Assembly (NCBI GenBank): GCA_031273735.1
Contig: JAISRI010000068.1
Span: 1 to 5,874 of the forward strand
Source of the DNA: Helicobacteraceae bacterium
GTDB lineage: Bacteria; Campylobacterota; Campylobacteria; Campylobacterales; SZUA-545
Direction of reading: 5' to 3'
Length of the DNA stretch: 5,874 nt
A program made the position numbers and the translations under genes. The notes under the pieces were generated by a model. That model saw only the letters and a program-made list of their open reading frames with translations, made no database searches and was not told the DNA's origin. Shown here one piece after another: positions 1-5,292 of the stretch; the first letter of the stretch is position 1; each line of letters begins with the position of its first letter.

Positions 1-260
1 TAAACGTCGTCGTTGAGGCGTATCCAGATTTGAAAGCAAGCGCCAATATGAACTCGCTTCACGAGGAGCTTATTTCTACCGAAAATCGCGTGAGTTTTGC
101 GCGGCAGGGCTATAACGACGCGGCGACGGCTTTTAACTCCTACCGCCAATCCTTTCCGCAAAATCTGCTCGCCTCGTTATTTGGTTTTTCAACCGATGCG
201 GGATTATTGGAGTTTGCCGACAGCGCCGTCTTCCAAGAGCCGCCAAAGATCAGTTTTTGA
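1..260 (+). CDS. lemA: LemA family protein, C-terminal part (5' end outside window)
   Basis: The reading frame is open from base 3 to the TGA at 258-260 and gives 85 residues; the start lies upstream of the window. The visible part matches the conserved C-terminal half of LemA: an EAYPDLKAS stretch, then LHEELISTENRVSFARQGYN, then FNSYRQSFPQNLLASLFGF, ending in PPKISF. LemA proteins are small (about 180-200 residues), with one N-terminal membrane helix and an extracytoplasmic helical bundle; the helix is not visible here. The biochemical role is poorly known. LemA genes are often found next to M48 metalloproteases, as here, where the protease starts 20 bases after this stop. That spacing suggests one transcript. 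The methionine at base 30 lies inside the conserved domain, so it is not the start. Confidence 0.93.
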   Translation, partial: NVVVEAYPDLKASANMNSLHEELISTENRVSFARQGYNDAATAFNSYRQSFPQNLLASLFGFSTDAGLLEFADSAVFQEPPKISF

Positions 261-280
261 GAGGCGAATAGGATCGGCGG

Positions 281-2176
281 ATGCGCTTTACCGAAAGCCA
301 AAGAGTAGCCAAGCGTAATTCGTTGGTATTAACGGCGATTTTTACGCTTGGCGTTATTTGCGTCGTCTTGTTTGTGTGGTATGCAAGCGCGGAAATATGG
401 CGGTTTGCCGAATCCGAGCGTTTTATATTTAACCCGATCGAACTATTTACGCGAACGCCCGACTATGTTACTCTTGTCGTCGTCTCTACTACGCTCGAAG
501 TAATCGTTTTGGCGGTTCTCTATACAAACTCCAAGTATGAGGGCGACGGAAGCGCCGTAGCCGAAGCGTTAGGAGGAAGAGCCCTTACGCGATCCGTCGC
601 AAACGCGGAAGAAAAACGGCTACTTAACGTCGTAGAGGAGATCGCCCTTGCCAGCGGCGTTGCAAACCCAAACGTATATGTTTTGGAGCAAGAAAGCGGA
701 ATCAACGCTTTCGCGGCGGGAGATAGCAAAGAAAGAGCGACAATCGCCGTTACAAGAGGCGCGCTAACCTATCTTACCCGCGACGAGTTGCAGGGCGTGA
801 TCGCCCATGAGTTTAGCCATATTCTAAACGAGGATATGAAACTTAATATGCGAGCGATCGGGCTAATCGCGGGAATCGCTATGCTTGCCGAAATTGGGAA
901 ACTCTTTATGCACGCCTCGTTGCGATCCAGATCGGAGCGTTCGAGTAAAAACGGAGGCGGAGCCGTCGCTATTATATTATTGCTTGGCGCGGCGCTTTTT
1001 CTGATCGGCTCAGTGGGCGCGTTTTTCTCTTCGATTATAAAATCCTCGCTAAACCGCCAACGCGAATATCTTGCCGACGCTTCGGCTGTCCAATTTACAA
1101 GGTTAACCGACGGCATAGCGGGAGCGTTAAAGAAAATAGGCGGATCAAACTCCGCTATCGATACGCAAAACGCCTCTATGTTTAGCCATTTCTATTTCGC
1201 AAACTGCGTAAGCGGCTGGTTTGATACCCACCCTCCGCTAGACGAACGTATTAGAAGAATCGATCCTAATTGGGGCGGAAAGTTTATTAGACCAAAAGCG
1301 TTGATCGAAAAGAGCGCCCCGCAAGAAAAACCAAAAGAAGCCAACGCCGCAATCTCAAAAAAAGAGAAAGCGATTGTAGCGACCGCGATCGCTCTAAACG
1401 CAATCGATCGTATAGGGGAAGCGAACGTTGAAAATCTACCAATCGCTAAAAAAGAGTTAGAATCTATCCCGGCGTATCTACGCGAAAGAGCTTCCGACGC
1501 GCTATCGGCTCGTTGGATTATCTACGCTCTTTTAATCGATCGGCGTAATAGACCAATAGCTCAGCTACAGCGGGAGCTTATTAGCAAAAGAGTTTATATG
1601 GCGGAGTTTTGCGAGATCGAGCGCGCTCTATTAAAGCTCGATCGCTCAAGCTACGTTCATCTAATGTTTCTCTGTATCCCCTCTCTTAAAGCGCTTACCT
1701 TTGATCAATATATGCATTTCAGAGATATAGTAGAGCTTCTAATCGACGCGGATAATCAAGTCTCTGTTTTCGAGTTTAATCTTAAGTATCTGGTTCTATT
1801 CCCTCTCGATATTAACTTTAACCTAAAGAAAGCTCCAAAACCTTTCTTTTCTAGTATAGACTCCATCGCAAAAGAGGTTTCAATCATTCTTTCGGCGATC
1901 GTGTTCGATCAATACAAAGACGACCAAAAAGCCAAAGAATCCTTTGATAAGGTCTGCGAGACATACGAGGAAAGACTAAAATACGTCGATAATAACCGCA
2001 TTTTAATCGAAACCCTAGAAAGAGCCTACAATACCGCCCAAGAGGCAAACGAGGAGACGAGAAAAAAGATTGTTAAAATGGCGCTCTCTTGCGTAGAGAC
2101 CGACGGCGTTATAAGCGTAGAAGAGTCTGAAACCATTCACGCTTTGAAAGCCGCTTTGGGGTTGGGATATATGTGA
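281..2176 (+). CDS. M48 family zinc metalloprotease with C-terminal TerB-like tail
   Basis: A 631-residue membrane protease of the Ste24/HtpX class. Seen in the sequence: zinc-site motif HEFSH at residues 176-180 (H176, H180 ligands, E177 catalytic), third ligand E262 in REYLAD, NAFAAG at 142-147, and a THPP motif at 316-319 that closes the M48 domain. Hydrophobic segments lie at about 15-36, 62-82, 191-209 and 227-253, so the active site should sit beside the membrane. Residues 340-631 are a long extra region absent from HtpX (about 290-350 residues in total). Its last 41 residues (MALSCVETDGVISVEESETI) resemble the acidic helical repeat of TerB-like domains; that assignment is by eye. The ATG at 281 has AGGA at 270-273, 7 bases upstream. 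It follows lemA by 20 bases. Family members degrade or trim membrane proteins, often in stress quality control; the substrate here is unknown. No terminator is seen after the stop. Confidence 0.93.
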   Translation: MRFTESQRVAKRNSLVLTAIFTLGVICVVLFVWYASAEIWRFAESERFIFNPIELFTRTPDYVTLVVVSTTLEVIVLAVLYTNSKYEGDGSAVAEALGGRALTRSVANAEEKRLLNVVEEIALASGVANPNVYVLEQESGINAFAAGDSKERATIAVTRGALTYLTRDELQGVIAHEFSHILNEDMKLNMRAIGLIAGIAMLAEIGKLFMHASLRSRSERSSKNGGGAVAIILLLGAALFLIGSVGAFFSSIIKSSLNRQREYLADASAVQFTRLTDGIAGALKKIGGSNSAIDTQNASMFSHFYFANCVSGWFDTHPPLDERIRRIDPNWGGKFIRPKALIEKSAPQEKPKEANAAISKKEKAIVATAIALNAIDRIGEANVENLPIAKKELESIPAYLRERASDALSARWIIYALLIDRRNRPIAQLQRELISKRVYMAEFCEIERALLKLDRSSYVHLMFLCIPSLKALTFDQYMHFRDIVELLIDADNQVSVFEFNLKYLVLFPLDINFNLKKAPKPFFSSIDSIAKEVSIILSAIVFDQYKDDQKAKESFDKVCETYEERLKYVDNNRILIETLERAYNTAQEANEETRKKIVKMALSCVETDGVISVEESETIHALKAALGLGYM

Positions 2177-2186
2177 TTATATGATT

Positions 2187-2275
2187 TGGCGGGCAGGGTG
2201 GGATTCGAACCCACGGAGGTTTTTAGCCTCGTCGGTTTTCAAGACCGATGCATTCAACCGCTCTGCCACCTACCC
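2187..2275 (-). tRNA. tRNA-Ser (anticodon TGA)
   Basis: Read on the minus strand, this is an 86-nt class II tRNA plus an encoded CCA (2187-2189). The acceptor stem GGGTAGG pairs with CCTGCCC with one T-G pair, and the discriminator is G. The anticodon stem TCGGT/ACCGA encloses loop CTTGAAA, giving anticodon TGA at 2239-2241, which reads UCA-type serine codons. The long variable arm (CGAGGCTAAAAACCTC) is expected for tRNA-Ser. The T arm is GTGGG-TTCGAAT-CCCAC. It is the last gene of the four-tRNA cluster, and its 3' end lies 10 bases from the stop codon of the convergent M48 protease gene. Confidence 0.97.
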
Positions 2276-2313
2276 ATCGAAAAGGTTGGATATAAAAATT
2301 AAAGAACGACTAT

Positions 2314-2387
2314 TGGAGGCGGCGCCCGGATTCGAACCGGGGGTCAGAGCTTTGCAGGCTCCTGCCTTACCGCTTGGCTACGCCGCC
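2314..2387 (-). tRNA. tRNA-Cys (anticodon GCA)
   Basis: Minus-strand cloverleaf of 71 nt plus an encoded CCA (2314-2316). The acceptor stem GGCGGCG pairs perfectly with CGCCGCC. The discriminator is U73, the base required by cysteinyl-tRNA synthetase. The anticodon stem GGAGC/GCTCT holds loop CTGCAAA, giving anticodon GCA at 2353-2355. The T arm reads CCGGG-TTCGAAT-CCGGG-like on the complementary reading. It sits 38 bases downstream-to-upstream of tRNA-Ser in the same orientation and is very likely part of the same transcript. Confidence 0.97.
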
Positions 2388-2449
2388 ATTTTAATCGTTT
2401 CTAAAACTCTTTCTAACGGCGACGACTATCGCTCGACGAAAGCAAAATC

Positions 2450-2482
2450 GGCGCGACTAGCGCCCGAATCCAAACTTGAACC
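2450..2482 (-). repeat. Degenerate duplicate of the tRNA-Leu 3' end
   Basis: Bases 2450-2482 and 2483-2515 are two adjacent 33-base units that agree at 27 positions by my alignment. Both begin GGCGCGACT and both end ACTTGAACC. The second unit contains the real 3' end of tRNA-Leu (CCA, acceptor strand and T loop), so the first is a decayed extra copy just downstream of the tRNA gene, with CCA changed to CTA and the acceptor strand altered. It lacks the 5' half, anticodon and D arm, so it is not a working tRNA. It could be a slippage duplication or the scar of an element that used this tRNA end as an attachment site; nothing else of such an element is visible. Confidence 0.75.
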
Positions 2483-2490
2483 GGCGCGAC

Positions 2491-2578
2491 TGGTGCCCGA
2501 GGCCGGACTTGAACCGGCACGGACGAAACCGTCCTCAGGATTTTAAGTCCTGTGTGTCTACCATTTCACCACTCGGGC
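2491..2578 (-). tRNA. tRNA-Leu (anticodon TAA)
   Basis: Minus-strand class II tRNA of 85 nt plus an encoded CCA (2491-2493). The acceptor stem GCCCGAG pairs perfectly with CTCGGGC, and the discriminator is A73, typical of leucine tRNAs. The anticodon stem CAGGA/TCCTG holds loop CTTAAAA, giving anticodon TAA at 2543-2545. The variable arm GGACGGTTTCGTCC is a strong hairpin, as expected. The T arm is GCCGG-TTCAAGT-CCGGC. Immediately downstream lies a degenerate second copy of this 3' end (see the repeat at 2450-2482). The gene is separated from tRNA-Cys by 103 bases, more than a simple processing spacer would need. Confidence 0.97.
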
Positions 2579-2705
2579 TATCCTGATTTTTGATTATCTG
2601 CGGCGCGGTTGGTTACAAAGTTTGTTCAACGCGCCTAAATCGTTTCAAAACAGCGCCGCAATAGCGCCCAACGCCACCCGCTTTTTTGCGGTCTAAAACA
2701 AAAAC

Positions 2706-2780
2706 TGGAGCGGGAAACGAGATTCGAACTCGCGACCCCAACCTTGGCAAGGTTGTGCTCTACCCCTGAGCTATTCCCGC
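2706..2780 (-). tRNA. tRNA-Gly (anticodon GCC)
   Basis: Minus-strand cloverleaf of 72 nt plus an encoded CCA (2706-2708). The acceptor stem GCGGGAA pairs with TTCCCGC and the discriminator is U73, usual for bacterial tRNA-Gly. The anticodon stem CAACC/GGTTG holds loop TTGCCAA, giving anticodon GCC at 2746-2748. The D arm GCTCAGGGGTAGAGC is canonical. It is the promoter-proximal gene of the cluster Gly-Leu-Cys-Ser, 127 bases upstream of tRNA-Leu. Confidence 0.97.
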
Positions 2781-2804
2781 AATTCGCTCGATCTTTTGCC
2801 GACC

Positions 2805-2842
2805 AAAAAAAACCGCTCTTTAGCGTTTGAACGAAAAGAGGG
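2805..2842 (-). terminator. Terminator-like hairpin in the leader of the tRNA cluster
   Basis: On the minus strand, CTCTTT (2840-2835) pairs with AAAGAG (2821-2816), with two further C-G pairs outside around one bulged base and an inner CGT-UCAA-ACG stem-loop. Eight T residues follow (2812-2805). This is the shape of an intrinsic terminator, though the stem is AT-rich and not strong. There is no minus-strand gene upstream of it to terminate: the space up to the ilvD promoter is about 95 bases. If the promoter near 2850 is real, the hairpin lies at the very start of the tRNA transcript and could act as an attenuator. Confidence 0.45.
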
Positions 2843-2846
2843 CGAA

Positions 2847-2855
2847 ATTGTAGCA
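2847..2855 (-). promoter_or_regulatory. Candidate promoter of the tRNA cluster (extended -10)
   Basis: On the minus strand this reads TGC-TACAAT, an extended -10 box with five of six bases of TATAAT. No good -35 hexamer lies 17 bases upstream, which is usual for sigma-70 promoters in Campylobacterota. Transcription would start near 2840, leaving a leader of about 60 bases before tRNA-Gly. The leader contains the terminator-like hairpin at 2805-2842. No better -10 box is seen between 2781 and 2846. Confidence 0.5.
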
Positions 2856-2936
2856 AAGCAACATTAAAAACGCCTTAATCGTCCGACAAAAACGCGAATA
2901 AATCGCTCAAAAGTAGCGCCATTACGCGCTTGCGGC

Positions 2937-2942
2937 TATAAT
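2937..2942 (+). promoter_or_regulatory. ilvD promoter, -10 box TATAAT
   Basis: A perfect TATAAT lies 29 bases upstream of the ilvD ATG. The expected start of transcription is around 2949-2951, giving a short leader of about 22 bases. The hexamer 17 bases upstream (TAGCGC at 2914-2919) is a poor -35 box, as is common in Campylobacterota promoters. The last T of the box is the first base of a TTG (2942-2944) that opens the reading frame, so that TTG cannot be the translation start if this promoter is used. No leader-peptide attenuator for branched-chain amino acids is possible in so short a leader. Confidence 0.7.
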
Positions 2943-2960
2943 TGCGACTAAAATCGAGCA

Positions 2961-2966
2961 AAGGGA
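2961..2966 (+). promoter_or_regulatory. Ribosome binding site of ilvD
   Basis: AAGGGA lies 5 bases before the ATG at 2972. It fixes the start at that ATG rather than at the in-frame TTG at 2942, and the protein then begins MRSDIIKKGY, which fits the known N-terminus of epsilonproteobacterial IlvD proteins. Confidence 0.75.
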
Positions 2967-2971
2967 TTTTT

Positions 2972-4648
2972 ATGCGAAGCGATATTATCAAAAAAGGTTA
3001 CGAGAGAACGCCGCACCGCGCGTTGCTAAGAGCTACGGGTTTGAAGGACGAGGATTTTGATAAGCCGTTTATCGGCGTCGCCAATAGCGTGATTGACATT
3101 ATTCCCGGTCATTTTTTTCTGCGCGAATACTCCAAGATCGTAAAAGAGGAGATTGCCAAAGCGGGCGGCGTCGCGTTTGAGTTTAATACGATCGGCGTCG
3201 ACGACGGGATTGCGATGGCGCACAGCGGAATGCGCTATTCGCTCCCTAGCCGCGAACTGATCGCCGATTCGATCGAAACGATGATGAACGCTCACCAGCT
3301 TGACGCGCTTTTTTGCATTCCCAACTGCGACAAAATCGTCCCAGGTATGCTTATGGGAGCGCTTAGAGTTAACGCGCCGACGGTTTTTGTTTCCGGCGGT
3401 CCTATGAAAGCGGGTAAACTAAAAAACGGCGTTGAGGTCGATCTGAACTCCGCGTTTGAAGCGGTAGGCAAAAAGGCGCTGGGGCAGATCAGCGACGAGG
3501 AGCTAAAAGAGATCGAGTGCGCCGTCTGTCCGTCCGGCGGCAGTTGTAGCGGAATGTTCACCGCAAATAGTATGAATACGCTTTGCGAGGCGTTGGGAGT
3601 CGCCTTTGAGGGCAACGGAACCATTCTCGCTCTGACAAAAGAGCGCGAGGAGCTTTTGCGAAAGGCGGCGCGGCGGATTGTGCGGATGGCAAAAGAAAAC
3701 GCGCCAAAAATCCGCGATATTATTACCGAAAAAGCCGTTCATAACGCGTTTGTCGTCGATATGGCGATGGGCGGTAGCACAAATACCGTCTTACATATGT
3801 TGGCGATCGCTAAAGAGGCGGGCGTGGGTTTCGATCTTGCGCGTATCAGCGAGATTAGCAAAACAACGGCGCACATCGCCAAGATCGCTCCGGCGCTCTC
3901 TAGCGTGCATATCGAGGACGTTCATAACGCGGGCGGGCTTAGCGCGATTATGAACGAAGTTTCTAGGCGCGGCGCGCTTCATTTGGACGCGCTCACGGTT
4001 AGCGGCGAAACGCTAGGAGAGAGGATCAAAGGCAAGGCGATCTTAAACGAAAGCGTGATTCATACAAACGAAAACGCCTTTTCGCAAGTTGGCGGCTTGG
4101 CGATTCTCTTTGGCAATCTTGCCGAACAGGGCGCGGTCGTCAAAACGGCGGCGCTTGATCCTAAAATGCGAGAATTCACGGGCAGGGCGATCTGCTTTAA
4201 TTCGGAAGCCGACGCGAGCAAGGGCATAGCAAGAGGCGAAGTTAAAGCCGGCGACGTGGTGGTTATACGCTACGAAGGACCAAAAGGCGGACCTGGTATG
4301 CAAGAGATGTTATCGCCGACAAGCCTAATTATGGGAATGGGGCTGGGCGACAAAGTGGCGTTGATCACCGACGGCAGATTTAGCGGGGCGACGCGAGGCG
4401 GATCGATTGGGCATATTTCGCCCGAAGCCGCAGAGGGCGGGCTGATCGGCTTATTGGAAAATGGCGATACGATCTATATTAACGTCGATACGAATATCTT
4501 AGAGGCGCGTCTAAGCGACGAGGAGATAGCGCGGCGGCGATCGCGCTTTACGCCCGTAAAAAAGCCAATCGAATCAAGCTGGCTTAAGCGATACAGCCTG
4601 CTCGTGGGCAACGCAAGTAGCGGCGCGACGCTAAAAACCGAAATATAA
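2972..4648 (+). CDS. ilvD: Dihydroxy-acid dehydratase IlvD
   Basis: A complete 558-residue enzyme. It dehydrates 2,3-dihydroxy-isovalerate and 2,3-dihydroxy-3-methylvalerate to the 2-oxo acids that lead to valine, leucine, isoleucine and pantothenate, in the cytoplasm. Seen in the sequence: VDDGIAM with Mg ligand D78; NCDK with cluster ligand C119, Mg ligand D120 and K121, the lysine carbamylated in the family; CPSGGSCSGMFTANS with cluster ligand C192; MQEML with E445; and DGRFSGAT with the catalytic serine S471. Positions 45-47 are PGH, as in the E. coli enzyme, not the PCN found in [2Fe-2S] plant-type members, so an E. coli-like Fe-S enzyme is likely (inference). The length equals that usual for Campylobacter. 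It has its own promoter and no close downstream partner on its strand, so it appears monocistronic. No frame break is seen. Confidence 0.98.
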   Translation: MRSDIIKKGYERTPHRALLRATGLKDEDFDKPFIGVANSVIDIIPGHFFLREYSKIVKEEIAKAGGVAFEFNTIGVDDGIAMAHSGMRYSLPSRELIADSIETMMNAHQLDALFCIPNCDKIVPGMLMGALRVNAPTVFVSGGPMKAGKLKNGVEVDLNSAFEAVGKKALGQISDEELKEIECAVCPSGGSCSGMFTANSMNTLCEALGVAFEGNGTILALTKEREELLRKAARRIVRMAKENAPKIRDIITEKAVHNAFVVDMAMGGSTNTVLHMLAIAKEAGVGFDLARISEISKTTAHIAKIAPALSSVHIEDVHNAGGLSAIMNEVSRRGALHLDALTVSGETLGERIKGKAILNESVIHTNENAFSQVGGLAILFGNLAEQGAVVKTAALDPKMREFTGRAICFNSEADASKGIARGEVKAGDVVVIRYEGPKGGPGMQEMLSPTSLIMGMGLGDKVALITDGRFSGATRGGSIGHISPEAAEGGLIGLLENGDTIYINVDTNILEARLSDEEIARRRSRFTPVKKPIESSWLKRYSLLVGNASSGATLKTEI

Positions 4649-4661
4649 AAGCCCATCGATC

Positions 4662-4690
4662 GCGCTTGCGCCGCTTATCGGGGCAAGCGC
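4662..4690 (+). terminator. Possible 3' hairpin of ilvD
   Basis: GCGCTTGC (4662-4669) is the exact reverse complement of GCAAGCGC (4683-4690) with a 13-base loop, starting 14 bases after the ilvD stop. Only two Ts follow, so it is not a typical intrinsic terminator; it could stabilise the mRNA 3' end or work with Rho. It is the only hairpin close to the stop. Confidence 0.35.
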
Positions 4691-4722
4691 TTCAATGGAA
4701 AGACGGAACGCGAAAGCGGAGG

Positions 4723-4739
4723 AAGGCGGGAATCCAAAC
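4723..4739 (+). repeat. Half copy of the palindromic repeat (right arm only)
   Basis: The right arm GCGGGAAT (4726-4733), in the context AAGGCGGGAATCCAAAC, matches the right end of the copies ending at 4933 and 5058 exactly over 17 bases. No matching left arm ATTCCCGC is found between ilvD and this point, so the copy is truncated or its left part has decayed. Confidence 0.7.
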
Positions 4740-4797
4740 CATAAACCTAACGAAATGCCGAAAACATACGCATTTACCACCAAAACCAACAAATACG

Positions 4798-4933
4798 GTC
4801 ATTCCCGCGACGAAGCGGCAGGCTGTCTCCAGCCGTCAGTCCTTCGTGCCTTGCGCTCCTCCGTTCCTTCGTGCCTCGCTACTTTCGCGAGGCATTGGAG
4901 CGGGCGATTCGCGAGGAAGGCGGGAATCCAAAC
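4798..4933 (+). repeat. Large palindromic repeat copy with a 111-nt loop
   Basis: Arms ATTCCCGC (4801-4808) and GCGGGAAT (4920-4927) enclose 111 nt. The loop has its own small hairpins: GGCTG-TCTC-CAGCC, and CCTCGC ... GCGAGG around TACTTTC. It also repeats CCTTCGTGCC twice, 25 bases apart. Positions 4798-4916 match the reverse complement of 5300-5418 at 117 of 119 positions by my comparison. Confidence 0.8.
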
Positions 4934-4990
4934 CATAAACCTAACGCGTTCTTAAACCCTACGCATTTACCCGTAAAACCTACAAGCGCC

Positions 4991-5058
4991 GTCATTCCCG
5001 CGCAGAGCAGTAGCTTCCGTAGGAAGCGGCAATCGTGAAGGAAGGCGGGAATCCAAAC
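4991..5058 (+). repeat. Medium palindromic repeat copy with a 43-nt loop
   Basis: Arms ATTCCCGC (4994-5001) and GCGGGAAT (5045-5052) enclose 43 nt that do not resemble the loop of the large copies. The loop contains a perfect small hairpin, GCTTCC-GTA-GGAAGC at 5013-5027. Both flanks continue into the conserved spacers. Confidence 0.8.
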
Positions 5059-5112
5059 TAAGACCAACACGTTTGTAAAACCTACGCATTTACTCGTAAA
5101 CCTACATATTCA

Positions 5113-5140
5113 GTCATTCCCGCGTAGGCGGGAATCCAAA
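5113..5140 (+). repeat. Minimal palindromic repeat copy, tetraloop GTAG
   Basis: A perfect 8-bp stem ATTCCCGC/GCGGGAAT closed by GTAG (5116-5135), with GTC before it and CCAAA after it. It matches the reverse complement of 5215-5242 at 27 of 28 positions, so the two form an inverted pair 74 bases apart. It is probably the basic form of the family. Confidence 0.85.
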
Positions 5141-5214
5141 TACGGCGGCTTTTGCGTCGTGTGTATTAAGACTAACAACTGATCGCAGGCGATCGGCTAT
5201 CCATAAGTTTTTGG

Positions 5215-5242
5215 TTTGGATTCCCGCCTTCGCGGGAATGAC
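5215..5242 (-). repeat. Minimal palindromic repeat copy, inverted
   Basis: A perfect 8-bp stem ATTCCCGC/GCGGGAAT with tetraloop CTTC on the plus strand (5220-5239). The flanks TTTGG before and GAC after show that this copy faces the opposite way to the one at 5113. Either minimal copy would form a stable RNA hairpin in transcripts from either side, but neither is followed by a T tract. Confidence 0.85.
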
Positions 5243-5292
5243 TTTGTTTGCGGGTTTTGCTTTTCGTTTATTTAGCAAAACTAGCAAATACA

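Larger units (their letters stand above)
4740..5112 (+). repeat. Three homologous spacers linking the palindromic repeats
   Basis: The spacers at 4740-4797 (58 bp), 4934-4990 (57 bp) and 5059-5112 (54 bp) are related to each other. All contain the 11-mer TACGCATTTAC (4767-4777, 4960-4970, 5083-5093), placed 41-44 bases after the start of the preceding right half-site and 30-31 bases before the next GTCATTCCCGCG. The first two also share ATAAACCTAACG. The repeated unit is therefore hairpin plus spacer in tandem, not the hairpin alone. The range given includes the intervening hairpin copies. Confidence 0.75.

Noticed and set aside
2466..2475. GAATCCAAAC beside tRNA-Leu, the same ten bases as the right end of the palindromic repeat
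   Set aside because: No palindrome arm is present and the bases are explained as part of the decayed tRNA-Leu 3' copy; probably chance.
2181..2546. Open frame of 121 codons on the plus strand
   Set aside because: It runs antisense through three tRNA genes; its peptides (GWDSNPR, PGFEPG) are the familiar false translations of tRNA T arms.
2593..2598. GATAAT on the minus strand as a private promoter for tRNA-Leu
   Set aside because: One mismatch to TATAAT but no extended TGn and no -35; transcription would start only a few bases before the tRNA. Possible but too weak to list.
2599..2660. Inverted repeat TGCGGCGC / GCGCCGCA between tRNA-Leu and tRNA-Gly
   Set aside because: Eight-base arms with a 46-base loop in a GC-rich spacer can arise by chance; no further support.
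2635..2856. Open frame of 73 codons on the minus strand
   Set aside because: It runs through tRNA-Gly and the leader hairpin; the NSSGVEHNLAKVGVASSNL stretch is a tRNA translated as protein.
2942..2971. TTG start giving ilvD ten extra residues
   Set aside because: The TTG overlaps the -10 box, has no ribosome binding site, and the ATG at 2972 has AAGGGA 5 bases upstream and gives the family's usual N-terminus.
4723..5140. CRISPR array
   Set aside because: The repeated GTCATTCCCGCG and GGCGGGAATCCAAAC are the two arms of one hairpin with variable loops; the spacers are homologous to each other and there are no cas genes.
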